Shown piece by piece: positions 26,758 to 35,293 of a stretch of 64,000 nt of DNA. How positions within the stretch are numbered: position 1 is the stretch's first letter; each line of letters opens with the position of its first letter. Source of the stretch: Acidobacteriaceae bacterium (GTDB lineage Bacteria; Acidobacteriota; Terriglobia; Terriglobales; Acidobacteriaceae); assembly GCA_003132445.1 (NCBI GenBank), contig PKXU01000164.1:1-64000 (forward strand), given 5' to 3'. Both the position numbers and the translations under genes were made by a program. The notes under the pieces are model-generated. The model was not told the DNA's origin, made no database searches, and saw nothing but the letters and a program-made list of their open reading frames with translations.

Positions 26758-27666
26758 TTAATCCGTGTTGCTGATGTAGAGCACGCCCCGCGCATCTCGT
26801 TGAACGCGCACGGGATCGTGGTTAGGGCCCGAGGGAGAAAGATCGAATCCCCCATGGTAGAGATTGGTAATCCTGCGCACATAATTCTGAGTTTCCGCAA
26901 AGTGCGGCACTCCCGCACTGCGGGCCACGGCGCCCGAACCCGCGTTATAAGCGGCCAGGGTCAGATTCACGTCTCCGCCGTAATTTTCCAGAAGCTGCTT
27001 GAGATGCCGCACGCCTGCATCCACGTTCTGTTCGGGGTCAAACGGATTCTTAACATTCAATGACCGCGCCGTCGACGGCATTAACTGCATCAGCCCCATG
27101 GCTCCCTTGCGCGAAACCGCGTTCGAATTGAAGTTCGATTCAACTTTGACCACCGCGCGCACCAGGTTAGGGTCCACATTGTGCCGGGCGGCTGCCATCA
27201 CGATGGATGCATCGATTTCGTCCTGCGAAGCCTGATGCCCGCGGGCATTGGCCGCCACAATCTTCGCATTCGCCGATTGCGTTGATTCGTGCCCGAAATA
27301 TTGGCTGACTTCTGCCGCAGCTGAGCGCGCCGCCCTCATCGACGCCGTTCCCGCGGAAGGCACTGGCTTCCACCGGCTATCTTTGCTGCTCCAGTACACC
27401 AGCGACGAGTGCTGCGGTTGCGCGCTTTGAGCCTCACTTTGCGTGGCGCGTTTCTGAGCCGAAACCTGCTCGTTCACATAGATTCTGCGGCCATTTTCGT
27501 CGGTCGCGGTGATCATCTCCGTTCGGCCATCGCCTTCAGCCGCCCAGGCCCGCGCCGGAGCGACAGAAAAAATCAAAGATAAAGATAAAGTTGCAGATAA
27601 AGACAAGGAGGTCGCAGTAGCCGTCGTGGCCGTCAGTATCGATGCGAGTTGCAGGCGCTTTCGCAT
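26758..27666 (-). CDS. Lytic transglycosylase, SLT domain
   Basis: 302 residues from ATG 27666; a TTG at 27687 would add seven residues. Signal peptide, a middle part rich in Ala and Gln, then the SLT domain: VRAVVKVESNFNSNAVSRKGAMGLMQLMPSTA with the catalytic Glu in VES, DPEQNVDAGVRHL, and NLTLAAYNAGSGAV. It cleaves the glycan strand to 1,6-anhydro-MurNAc products in the periplasm. It lies just upstream of the amidase gene on the same strand, about 108 bp apart, so peptidoglycan turnover enzymes are grouped here. A good promoter lies at 27777-27805. Confidence 0.9.
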   Translation of the reverse strand: MRKRLQLASILTATTATATSLSLSATLSLSLIFSVAPARAWAAEGDGRTEMITATDENGRRIYVNEQVSAQKRATQSEAQSAQPQHSSLVYWSSKDSRWKPVPSAGTASMRAARSAAAEVSQYFGHESTQSANAKIVAANARGHQASQDEIDASIVMAAARHNVDPNLVRAVVKVESNFNSNAVSRKGAMGLMQLMPSTARSLNVKNPFDPEQNVDAGVRHLKQLLENYGGDVNLTLAAYNAGSGAVARSAGVPHFAETQNYVRRITNLYHGGFDLSPSGPNHDPVRVQRDARGVLYISNTD

Positions 27667-27776
27667 AATCCGGGCATTTCCTTTCAATCAATCACGATTG
27701 GGAAGCGTGCAGACATACTTCGACTTCCCCTTCTTTTACCCGGAACCTGACGGAGAGTTCTGACCAGAGTAAGACG

Positions 27777-27805
27777 ATTATAGGCGGGTGGGTAAGGTCG
27801 GGCAA
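27777..27805 (-). promoter_or_regulatory. Sigma-70-type promoter of the lytic transglycosylase gene
   Basis: On the minus strand, TTGCCC (27805-27800), a 17-bp spacer, and a perfect TATAAT (27782-27777). A start site near 27770 would give a leader of about 100 bases before ATG 27666. Confidence 0.7.
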
Positions 27806-28090
27806 TCTCTCCGAAGGGAGTAGAACCACCAGAGTAATCGGGATAACTTATTGAAGGTAATGGCCTTAGATAATCCTGATGTTTCAGCATCGCAATCCCC
27901 GGTAACTCCGCTGTGGTTACGATCGCGTCGCATCGCGATCGGTCTTAAACCTAACAGCCACACCTAGGATCGTCTTCCAGAGTCATCTTCCATTTCGGCA
28001 CGCACAACGAGACAATTCTCTCCGCACGATGGAATTTGAGTTTAAGCCCGCCTCGCCAGCGGCCAGAATTGAATGAAAGTGGAGTCCTGC
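27806..28090. other. Intergenic region with several perfect short stem-loops
   Basis: Between the divergent transglycosylase and barrel genes, reading on the minus strand, GATCGCG-ATGCGA-CGCGATC, GTAAC-N9-GTTAC and GATG-CTGAAA-CATC follow one another, with CTCC-CTTC-GGAG nearer the promoter. They lie upstream of the transglycosylase promoter, so they may belong to a leader of the plus-strand gene or to an unrecognised RNA. No known riboswitch was matched. Confidence 0.4.
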
Positions 28091-28834
28091 ATGACACGAC
28101 GTGCCCTATTTGCACTCGCCTTACTTTTCTTCAGCAGCATCGTGCTTCCAAGAATGTGTTCCGCGCAAGCCGACTCCACCAAGCCATTTTCGCGCCTCGG
28201 CATCGGCGTCAAGATCTCTTTGTTGGGCGCCGGAGTTGAAGCCGCCACGCCCATAACGGCTAATTCAAACCTCCGCGGCGGCTTCAACATCTTCAGTTAC
28301 GACCAGAACTTCAACGAAGACGGAATCACCTACGACGGCCAGCTGCGTCTCCGTTCCGCGGAAGCGCACTACGACTGGTTTCCCTTCCACGGAAGCTTCC
28401 ATGTCAGTCCCGGCGTTCTCGTCTATAACGGCAACCAAGTCACCGCGAACGCCTCCGTGCCCGGCGGCAGCACATTTACGCTCAACGACACCACTTACAC
28501 CAGCTCTCCCACCGATCCCATCACTGGTACGGGAAAGGTCGACTTCATCAAAGCCGGCCCCATGTTCACCGTGGGCTGGGGAAATCTTCTGCCTCGCAAC
28601 CATCGCCATTTCAGCTTCCCAGTCGAGCTGGGAGTGATCTACACCGGCGCTCCCCGCACTGCACTGAGCATGGGAGGAACCGCCTGCGACTCCACGGGAT
28701 TGAACTGCCTCGACGTCAGTTCGAATGCGGCTTTTCAGGCAGATGTGCAAGCCCAACAAAATAAGTTCAACAAAGACATATCCCCGTTCAGGTTCTATCC
28801 GGTGATCTCGGCAGGATTCGCGGTCAACTTCTAG
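28091..28834 (+). CDS. Outer-membrane beta-barrel-like protein, unknown function
   Basis: 247 residues from ATG 28091, chosen because GTGGAG precedes it and the signal (MTRRALFALALLFFSSIVLPRMCSA) then starts properly. The mature part alternates polar and hydrophobic residues (LRGGFNIFSYDQNF, YDGQLRLRSAEAHYDWFPF, FHVSPGVLVYNGNQ) and ends in ISAGFAVNF, with the C-terminal Phe typical of outer-membrane proteins. It has no assigned partner. About 260 bp without a gene follow, ending in a Crp-like site. Confidence 0.75.
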   Translation: MTRRALFALALLFFSSIVLPRMCSAQADSTKPFSRLGIGVKISLLGAGVEAATPITANSNLRGGFNIFSYDQNFNEDGITYDGQLRLRSAEAHYDWFPFHGSFHVSPGVLVYNGNQVTANASVPGGSTFTLNDTTYTSSPTDPITGTGKVDFIKAGPMFTVGWGNLLPRNHRHFSFPVELGVIYTGAPRTALSMGGTACDSTGLNCLDVSSNAAFQADVQAQQNKFNKDISPFRFYPVISAGFAVNF

Positions 28835-28973
28835 AAGTGTCAATGCGTGTAATAGAGATTTATCGTCAGTTAAGAACTCTATCGGCCCCCGCCATCGGCT
28901 TTGAAGAATCTTGATAGAAGATTGGAGGCAAGCCGCGCTGCCCTCCTTGCGCTGCGGCAGACATCACTGCCGA

Positions 28974-28991
28974 CTGTGATTTAGGTCACAG
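28974..28991. promoter_or_regulatory. Perfect Crp-consensus palindrome upstream of the histidine kinase
   Basis: CTGTGATTTAGGTCACAG: TGTGA, six bases, TCACA, with an outer C/G pair making 6-bp arms. It lies about 100 bp before the ATG of the histidine kinase at 29093. The arms are exact for the Crp consensus. A close copy lies before pntAA (10859). Which Crp/Fnr protein binds is not shown by the sequence. Confidence 0.6.
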
Positions 28992-29092
28992 CGCACGATC
29001 CGTTCTCACGAGACTCTGTGTAGGCCACCGCACCCAGATGTACGGGACTAAAGAATCGTTCGTGTCTTGACTACCCGCTCCGAGGAGGATAT

Positions 29093-29941
29093 ATGTGGGC
29101 TCTTTCAAAACACTCCCGACAAACGGCACTTGAGCATTCTCGACTTCAAGAGGTAGTTCTACAACGCACGGCGGAGCTACAAAACCTTTCCCAGCGGCTT
29201 CTCAGGGTGCAGGACGAGGAGAGACGCAGGTTGTCTCGTGACTTGCACGACAGCACTGGCCAAACCTTGGCGGCGCTAAAAATCAGTATTTCGTTTCTTC
29301 AGGAAAGCTGCAAGCAAGACCCGTCGAAAATGGCCCTTGTCTCCGAGGCCGAAGAGCTCACAGATCAGGCGATCCAAGAAATTCGCACCATGTCTTACTT
29401 GCTGCATCCACCGTTACTGGATGAGGTTGGATTCGGATGCGCGGCGGAATGGTACATCGAGGGCTTTGCTAAGCGAAGCGGACTAAAGGTAAGCCTGGAC
29501 ATTGCGACTGAGCAGGAACGGTTGCCAATGAGCGTGGAGATTGTTCTTTTCCGTATCCTCCAGGAGAGCTTGACGAATGTACATCGGCACTCTGGAGGTA
29601 CGCAGGTTATCGTCAGCTTTCAACGCCAGCTTGAAACGATGGTTCTGGAAATACGAGACAATGGCCGTGGCATAACGGCAGAGCGTCTGAATCGGCTTAG
29701 TGAAGCGAGCGCGGAAACTGGCGTCGGCTTGGCCGGAATGCGCGAGCGAATGCACGAACTGAACGGCCAGCTGGAAATAGACTCCGATGGTCACGGAACC
29801 ACGTTGCGGGCCATCTTACCGCGCCCTGCAAGAACTCGATCTGATCCACACCCAGACGGTGCGCAAGTGGCTTTGTCCTCGGTTCGGACCGAGATCATCA
29901 CATCCACTGACCGTCCAACTTTCCAAAATCAGAATTGCTAA
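29093..29941 (+). CDS. Orphan histidine kinase, HisKA_3 type, no sensor domain
   Basis: 282 residues, ATG after CGAGGAGGATAT. A short coiled-coil-like N-terminus leads into the dimerisation/phosphoacceptor helix RRRLSRDLHDSTGQTLAALK (His52) and an HATPase_c domain: ESLTNVHRHSGG (N box), RDNGRGI (G1) and GVGLAGMRERM (G2). There is no membrane segment and no PAS or GAF domain, so input must come from a partner. HisKA_3 kinases usually pair with NarL-type regulators, none of which is adjacent. A related kinase lies at 41553. Confidence 0.88.
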   Translation: MWALSKHSRQTALEHSRLQEVVLQRTAELQNLSQRLLRVQDEERRRLSRDLHDSTGQTLAALKISISFLQESCKQDPSKMALVSEAEELTDQAIQEIRTMSYLLHPPLLDEVGFGCAAEWYIEGFAKRSGLKVSLDIATEQERLPMSVEIVLFRILQESLTNVHRHSGGTQVIVSFQRQLETMVLEIRDNGRGITAERLNRLSEASAETGVGLAGMRERMHELNGQLEIDSDGHGTTLRAILPRPARTRSDPHPDGAQVALSSVRTEIITSTDRPTFQNQNC

Positions 29942-30032
29942 TGAGTCAATAGCAAAAGACCAGGCAAACTGACCATCGCTGATGTTACCAGGCGTTCGCA
30001 CTCATTGAGAATCGCGGACGTAAAGTTCCGCC

Positions 30033-31130
30033 CTACCCTTTTTCCAGCGCCCCGGCAAACGCATCCAGCGAAAGCGAACGCAGCAAATTTCGGCGCATCC
30101 CGCGTTCCACTTCGGCCAGCCGATCGGACGCCGCCGTGATCCACTGAAAATCCGCCGACTCCGCCATCCGCTTCAGCTCCGAAGCAATGTCGCTATTCCG
30201 AACCAATTCCGGGGCGCCCGCTTCAATCGACGCCAGATCGCGCAACAGCGAATAAAGCGTGCGAATCAACTGCTCCGTCTTCTCTCGCCCTTCCGCGCCC
30301 GCCCGGTACGACTCCGTAATCTTAAACAGTTCGCTATGCTCCCCGCCCCGCAACGCCGAGTTGAGAATTGCGATCGCATGCGCGCGCGCCGCCACATAAA
30401 CCGCAAGATCGAAGCTGCGCGCCCGTCCCACTGCCCCCTCGCAAAGCCGCGCCACCAGCGCGCGCTCGGCCGCCTTCCACTCGGGACGATTCTCGGCCAG
30501 ATAGCGCTCAATCTCTTCCGCCGACAATGCGCACAACTGAAACACCATCGACCGCGAGCGGATCGTCGGCAACAATTCGCCGGCATTCTCTGTCAGCAGA
30601 AAAATCGTCGCGAACTCCGGAGGCTCCTCCAGCACCTTCAGCAGAGAGTTCGCCGCCTCTTTCATAAACGCCGAGTCGGTAAAAATGTAAACTCGCTCCC
30701 GACCCTCAGCCGGCCGGTAATAAATCGTCTCAATCACCCGCCGCACCTGATCCACTTTGATCATCATCTGCGGAGGGTCGGGCGGAATCACCAGCACATC
30801 GGGATGCGTTTGCACAAACAGCCGGGTCTCTTTTTTGTCTGCCTCGCGCATATTCTCGCGCGCCTCCACGGCCTCGGTGAACAGCGCGTCAAGATCGGCC
30901 GACTGGGCGATGCGCGTGCAGTTGGCGCACTTGCCGCAAAAATCCGGTAGACCGTCGGTCGTCACCGGCGACAGACAATTCAGCGCCTGCGCCAGCATGA
31001 GCGCGAGCGTGTATTTGCCGCAACCGTGCCCGCCGGCCAGCACTACAGCATGGGGAAAGCGCTCGCGTGCCAGCATGTCGCGCAGGCGATGGACGATCTC
31101 GGCATTTCCATGAAAGTCAGAAAAAGGCAT
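30033..31130 (-). CDS. holB: DNA polymerase III delta-prime subunit
   Basis: 365 residues. AAA+ fold with a P-loop-like GGHGCGKYTLA in which the usual Ser/Thr after Lys is Tyr, a four-Cys zinc module (LNCL...FCGKCANC), IPPDPPQMMIKVDQVRRVIETIYYRP, VYIFTDSAFMKEAANSLLKVLEEPP and TIRSRSMVFQ. Delta-prime is part of the clamp loader that opens the sliding clamp in replication. The divergent P-loop fits the family, in which this subunit is often not an active ATPase. tmk lies upstream on the same strand, an arrangement common in bacteria, but here 190 bp with an inverted repeat separates them. Confidence 0.9.
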   Translation of the reverse strand: MPFSDFHGNAEIVHRLRDMLARERFPHAVVLAGGHGCGKYTLALMLAQALNCLSPVTTDGLPDFCGKCANCTRIAQSADLDALFTEAVEARENMREADKKETRLFVQTHPDVLVIPPDPPQMMIKVDQVRRVIETIYYRPAEGRERVYIFTDSAFMKEAANSLLKVLEEPPEFATIFLLTENAGELLPTIRSRSMVFQLCALSAEEIERYLAENRPEWKAAERALVARLCEGAVGRARSFDLAVYVAARAHAIAILNSALRGGEHSELFKITESYRAGAEGREKTEQLIRTLYSLLRDLASIEAGAPELVRNSDIASELKRMAESADFQWITAASDRLAEVERGMRRNLLRSLSLDAFAGALEKG

Positions 31131-31137
31131 AGAACGA

Positions 31138-31314
31138 TTTCACCACGGAGCCACAGAGACACGGAGAAAAACGTAAGTCATTGTAAATCGTGATTGTAAA
31201 ATGAAGATTCGCGCTTAATCGAAGATGAGCGACGACTCCGAAACAAGACTAGTAAACCTAGAGCTCTTTCTGATTCTCGCTCTTCTCTGTGTCTCTGTGA
31301 CTCTGTGGTGAAAA
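31138..31314. repeat. Long imperfect inverted repeat between holB and tmk
   Basis: The left arm 31138-31173 starts TTTCACCACGGAGCCACAGA; the right arm 31281-31314, read on the minus strand, starts TTTTCACCACAGAGTCACAG. Over about 32 bases they differ at only a few positions. They enclose 107 bp. Short repeats of the form CACGGAGNCACAGAGACACGGAGA are common dispersed elements in Acidobacteria and Planctomycetes as I recall. It could form a large stem-loop in the tmk-holB transcript. Confidence 0.75.
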
Positions 31315-31322
31315 TGACTTTC

Positions 31323-31985
31323 CTATAGCCTCATTTTCTTCCGCACCAACTCCGCGATTCGTTCATGCGTTTGCCCCGGCGTCCCGCGCGCATCCACGAT
31401 GGCGACTCGCCCCGGCTCCCGCTTCGCGATCGCAAGATATCCATCATGCACCCTTGTAAAGAATGCCCGCGTCTCCTGCTCGAACCGGTTCTCGTCGTGG
31501 CCGCGCGTCGAACTTTTCGAATCCCGCTTATTCCGCTGCCGCGCCCGACTCACACAAAGCGCCGCGTCCGAATCCAGCAGAATCGTCAATTCCGGCTGCA
31601 GATTTCCACAAAGCACACGATGCAACTCCCGCACCGCCTCGCTTCCCAACCGCCGGCCGTAACCCTGATAAGCCTCGGTCGAATCCGTAAACCGATCGCA
31701 CAACACAATGCCTCCCCGCGCCAACGCCGGCTCAATGACTTCCGCAATATGCTGCGCTCGTGAAGCGAACATTAAAGCCATCTCCGCCAGCGGTGAAAGC
31801 CCCGCCGTCCCGGAATCGAGCAGCACCTTGCGAATCTTTTCCCCCGTGAGCGTCCCGCCTGGTTCGCGCGTCTCCACCACTTCATGTCCAGCCGCACGCA
31901 ACACCGCAGCCAGCTTCCGCAGTTGCGTGCTCTTGCCGGTTCCGTCGAGCCCTTCAAATGTAACGAATTTTCCGCGTCGCGACAT
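31323..31985 (-). CDS. tmk: Thymidylate kinase
   Basis: 220 residues from ATG 31985, preferred by alignment with the family start (MSRRGKFVTFEGLDGTGKST); starts at 31997 or 32018 are also possible and no clear Shine-Dalgarno decides. The P-loop GLDGTGKST, the DR-motif REPGGT, and CDRFTDSTEAYQGYGR identify dTMP kinase, which makes dTDP for DNA synthesis. The lid region carries KRDSKSSTRGHDENRFE, which holds the Arg-bearing loop in an extended form. Confidence 0.92.
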   Translation of the reverse strand: MSRRGKFVTFEGLDGTGKSTQLRKLAAVLRAAGHEVVETREPGGTLTGEKIRKVLLDSGTAGLSPLAEMALMFASRAQHIAEVIEPALARGGIVLCDRFTDSTEAYQGYGRRLGSEAVRELHRVLCGNLQPELTILLDSDAALCVSRARQRNKRDSKSSTRGHDENRFEQETRAFFTRVHDGYLAIAKREPGRVAIVDARGTPGQTHERIAELVRKKMRL

Positions 31986-32072
31986 CTGCGGAATCATACC
32001 AGCAGCCGGTGCGGACATTTCCTCGCAGCCACGCCCTGGGCCCGGGCACGCGCATCGCCATAGAATTGCGTT

Positions 32073-33785
32073 TTACTTTTGCACGAAGAACTCTGCCATC
32101 GAAGGTGCACTGGCAGCCGCGCCAGGAGGATTTGTTAGCTGGAGAGCTTCCATTATCGTTCGCAGCATGCTTTGGTGCTGATACAGCGTAGCGGAAGTTT
32201 GCATGTATCCCACCTTTACATTCGGACCCCAGAGAACTGGAGCTACATGCCCTCCGCCATTTGTGGAATCGCTGTCCGCTGCTTCATCGAAGTCAACGAT
32301 GAGAACGCCGTTCCCGCCCGATTGGAACGCAGAGGAGTTCGACAGGGGAACGACCACATTCGTCTGCAACCAGGTGTCTGCCTGCTGAGGCGTTCCGTTG
32401 TGCGCGTCATCATCGACGTCGGGAACGATATATGAAAATTCTGGCAGCGTTCCGTTCGCTAAGTCGGTAGCGAACTGTGAAAACGGCCAGATGGTCGCGT
32501 TCGCCACCTGCGGGTTGCTGGCAACATCCGAGAGCATGGCGAAAGGATTATGTCGAATCAGATATAGCCCGGTATTTCCGCCAACGTAGCCTTGAGTAAT
32601 ACCCTCGGCATAAATTCTGAACGAAACTCCCGCAGCCAGCATTCGCCGGGCCAGATTGTCTACGTCCCACACGGTGGTGGAGTTGTCGTCCGTGGTCAGC
32701 AATTGCCCTGTGGTCAGCATGAAATAGTTGCCAATCGAGGGATGCGAGTTCGAGTAATAATTGTTGGGCAGCGCCCCGTTGCTGATCAAATTATTGAGAT
32801 TGGGCCAGACGCTGGTATTGCCCACCACGGTGTCATAGCTCTGGTTTTCTTCCATCACCAGCACGACATGCTTGCTCTGCGGCGTTTGTAGTTGCACCGT
32901 CACGGTCGTTGTTCCAGACTTGGTTGTGTCCTGGCTGCTGGTCGCCGTCACTGTGACGCTGCCGGCAGTGCTTGGCGCTGTAAAAAGTCCGCTTGCACTA
33001 ATCGTGCCCACGCTCGCAGACCAGGTGACGGCAGTACTGTAACTTCCCGTGCCTTGTACCGTGGCATTGCAGTGCGATGTCGCGCTCAGGCCAATCGTGG
33101 ACGGGTTACACGTCACTGCCACAGAAGCAATGGTGGAAGTATTCGACTGTACCGTCACTGAGGCTGTCCCGGACTTAGTCGTGTCCTGAGTGCTCGTCGC
33201 CGTAACAGTCACGCTGCCGGCGGTGGATGGCGCCGCGAAAAGCCCGCTTGCACTAATCGTGCCCGCGCTGGCAGACCACGTCACCGCAGAGTTAAATCTT
33301 CCCGTACCCTGCACCGTCGCATTGCATTGCGATGTCGCGCCCACGCCAATCGTAGACGGGCTACACGTCACGGCAACGGAAGTAATGGTGGAAGCGCTCG
33401 ACTGTACCGTCACTGAGGCTGTTCCCGACTTAGTCGTGTCCTGGGTGCTCGTCGCCGTCACGGTCACGCTGCCAGCAGTGGATAGCGCCGTGAAAAGCCC
33501 ACTCGCACTTATCGTGCCTGCGCTGGCAGACCACGTCACCGCAGAACTAAAGCTCCCGGTACCCTGCACCGAGGCGCTGCATTGCGAGGTCGCCTTCATC
33601 GCTACCGCTGAAGGGCTACACGTCACCGAGACTGACGAGATGGTTGGGGTTGCCTGCGAAGACGTGCTCCCACCACCCCCGCCTCCACAGGCGATCAGGA
33701 TCAGCTGAATCCCGCAAACGATAAGTATTCCCAGGAGTGGGCTCTGGATTGTTCCTCTTTCCCGATTGTGCAACGAAGGGCTCAT
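32073..33785 (-). CDS. Lipoprotein with three Ig-like (Big_2) repeats and a phosphoesterase domain
   Basis: 570 residues. A lipobox-like IQLILIACGGG follows a short hydrophobic start. Three repeats of 85 residues follow (units with VTCSPS, VTWSASAGTISASGLF and STAGSVTVTATSTQDTTKSGT), encoded by 255-bp DNA repeats, then a phosphoesterase-family domain starting SKHVVLVMEENQSYDTVVGN with HPSIGNYFMLTTG and ADSDSTNGGGHVAPVLWGP, as in acid phosphatase/phospholipase C relatives. The Ig units probably display the enzyme away from the membrane. Substrate unknown. The three repeats are similar enough to recombine. Confidence 0.85.
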   Translation of the reverse strand: MSPSLHNRERGTIQSPLLGILIVCGIQLILIACGGGGGGSTSSQATPTISSVSVTCSPSAVAMKATSQCSASVQGTGSFSSAVTWSASAGTISASGLFTALSTAGSVTVTATSTQDTTKSGTASVTVQSSASTITSVAVTCSPSTIGVGATSQCNATVQGTGRFNSAVTWSASAGTISASGLFAAPSTAGSVTVTATSTQDTTKSGTASVTVQSNTSTIASVAVTCNPSTIGLSATSHCNATVQGTGSYSTAVTWSASVGTISASGLFTAPSTAGSVTVTATSSQDTTKSGTTTVTVQLQTPQSKHVVLVMEENQSYDTVVGNTSVWPNLNNLISNGALPNNYYSNSHPSIGNYFMLTTGQLLTTDDNSTTVWDVDNLARRMLAAGVSFRIYAEGITQGYVGGNTGLYLIRHNPFAMLSDVASNPQVANATIWPFSQFATDLANGTLPEFSYIVPDVDDDAHNGTPQQADTWLQTNVVVPLSNSSAFQSGGNGVLIVDFDEAADSDSTNGGGHVAPVLWGPNVKVGYMQTSATLYQHQSMLRTIMEALQLTNPPGAAASAPSMAEFFVQK

Positions 33786-34026
33786 GCAAAACCTGCAGCT
33801 TCCTCGGCCAAGAAAGCGTTGCCGGCCAACTGAAGATAAGTGTCGATCGGGGCTATCAGCGCTTCTCCGCTCCGAAGCGCCACTCGCTTAAACGAGCCGA
33901 TATTTTCGATGCGACGGGAAGCTTTAAGGCTGGTTACAAACTTTTCTTAGCCTATACACTGCCGAACTGTTTCTCTCGGCCGCGCGGAACGCCTTGTGAA
34001 GCCTTCCGACCGCTTTTCGAGACGGT

Positions 34027-35208
34027 TCATACTACGTTTTCCAGCGCCAGCGCCATGCCCATGCCGCCGCTCACGCACAGCGTGGCCACGCCGCGCCTGG
34101 TATTGCGTTTCAGCATTTCATGCAGCAGGGTCACCGTAATGCGCGTGCCCGTACAACCAATGGGATGCCCCAGCGCAATGGCCCCGCCATTCACATTGAG
34201 CCGGTCGCGATTGAAATTTAACGTCCGGTCGCAGGCTAACACTTGCGCGGCAAACGCTTCATTGAGTTCGATCAGCCCGAACTCTTGCAGCCTAAGATTA
34301 TGTTTCTCTTCTAACTTCCGCAGCGCCGGAACCGGCCCCATTCCCATCGTCCGCGGATCCACTCCCGCCGAAGTTACCGCGGCAATCCGCGCCAGCGGCT
34401 TCAGATTATTCTGCTTCACAAAATGTTCGCTGGCCACAACAACCGCCGCTGCGCCATCCGTGATGCCGGAAGAATTTCCCGCAGTAACGGTTCCAGTTTC
34501 CGAAAATACGGGCGCAAGTTTCCCCAGCTTTTCCAAACTCGCTTCCGGAAAGGGATGCTCATCGCGCGCAAAAGTAGCCGCACCCTTCTTTCCCTCGATC
34601 GTCACCGGAACAATCTCCGCCTCGAAGCGCCCCGAGGCAATGGCACGTGCAGCGCGGGTTTGCGACAGTAGCGCAAACTCATCCTGCTCCTCGCGCGTAA
34701 TTTTATATTGCTCTGCCAGCACCTCGGCCGTTTCGCCCATCACCATCTGCGCTAAAGGACAGAAAAATCCGTCGCGATACATCCCATCCACCAGTTCCTG
34801 ATTGCCCAGCCGATAACCCCAGCGCGCTTTATCGAGATAGTAAGGAACCCGCGACATCGACTCCGTCCCGCCGGCCAGAATGCAGTTCGCATCGCCGAGC
34901 AGAATCGCCTGATACGCCAGCGCAATCGCCTTCATCCCCGACGCGCAAGCTTTGTTCACCGTGAACGCCGGAACTTCCTGCGGCACTCCACTGCGCACCG
35001 AAATCTGCCGGGCCACATTCGGCCCGCCGCCAGCCTGCCGCGCATTGCCAAAAATAGTTTCCTCAACCTGTGCCGGCTCAGTCCTGGCGCGCTCCATCGC
35101 GGCCCTGGCCGCCACCACGCCCATATCCGCCGCAGTCAGCGAAGCCAGCGTCCCGCCAAACTTCCCAATCGGCGTCCGCACGGCAGAAAGAATGTAAACA
35201 GCCTGCAA
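34027..35208 (-). CDS. Acetyl-CoA C-acyltransferase (thiolase)
   Basis: 393 residues from a TTG at 35208, suggested because GGAGGTG lies seven bases before it; an ATG at 35226 would instead put the Shine-Dalgarno inside the gene. The thiolase motifs are present: nucleophile in NKACASGMKA, MNVNGGAIALGHPIGCTG-like NVNGGAIALGHPIGCTG, and the second Cys in LCVSGGMGMA. It condenses two acetyl-CoA or cleaves acetoacetyl-CoA; the exact chain length is not given by the sequence. Its start lies in a 39-bp repeat shared with 37087-37125. Confidence 0.9.
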   Translation of the reverse strand: MQAVYILSAVRTPIGKFGGTLASLTAADMGVVAARAAMERARTEPAQVEETIFGNARQAGGGPNVARQISVRSGVPQEVPAFTVNKACASGMKAIALAYQAILLGDANCILAGGTESMSRVPYYLDKARWGYRLGNQELVDGMYRDGFFCPLAQMVMGETAEVLAEQYKITREEQDEFALLSQTRAARAIASGRFEAEIVPVTIEGKKGAATFARDEHPFPEASLEKLGKLAPVFSETGTVTAGNSSGITDGAAAVVVASEHFVKQNNLKPLARIAAVTSAGVDPRTMGMGPVPALRKLEEKHNLRLQEFGLIELNEAFAAQVLACDRTLNFNRDRLNVNGGAIALGHPIGCTGTRITVTLLHEMLKRNTRRGVATLCVSGGMGMALALENVV

Positions 35209-35240
35209 GCCCACACCTCCAAACATTCGAGTCTAGCAGG
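35202..35240 (-). repeat. 39-bp repeat, copy 1, spanning the thiolase start
   Basis: 32 of 39 bases match the copy at 37087-37125 in the same orientation. On the minus strand it starts CCTGCTAGACTCGAATGTTT and contains GGAG and CTTGC. Here it supplies the Shine-Dalgarno and start region of the thiolase gene. Confidence 0.7.
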
Positions 35241-35261
35241 AGAGATTTAATGTATTCTATA

Positions 35262-35279
35262 AGCACCTAAAAAGGTGCT
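35262..35279. promoter_or_regulatory. Inverted repeat, likely operator of the Phd/ParE pair
   Basis: AGCACCT-AAAA-AGGTGCT, perfect 7-bp arms, 14 bases before the antitoxin ATG at 35294 and close to AT-rich sequence (TATTCTATAAG) that could be the -10. Autorepression by the antitoxin is the likely use. Confidence 0.65.
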
Positions 35280-35293
35280 CTAGGAGACAAGCA

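Noticed and set aside
27806-27970. Cyclic di-GMP (GEMM) or cyclic di-AMP riboswitch in the 28 kb gap
   Set aside because: A segment resembling the GEMM 3' half (AGCGGAGTTACCG) is present, but the GCAAAGC core and P1 pairing are missing, and no ydaO block is seen.
33190-33708. 172-codon plus-strand frame with three similar segments
   Set aside because: The repeats are the antisense of the Big_2 units of the lipoprotein.
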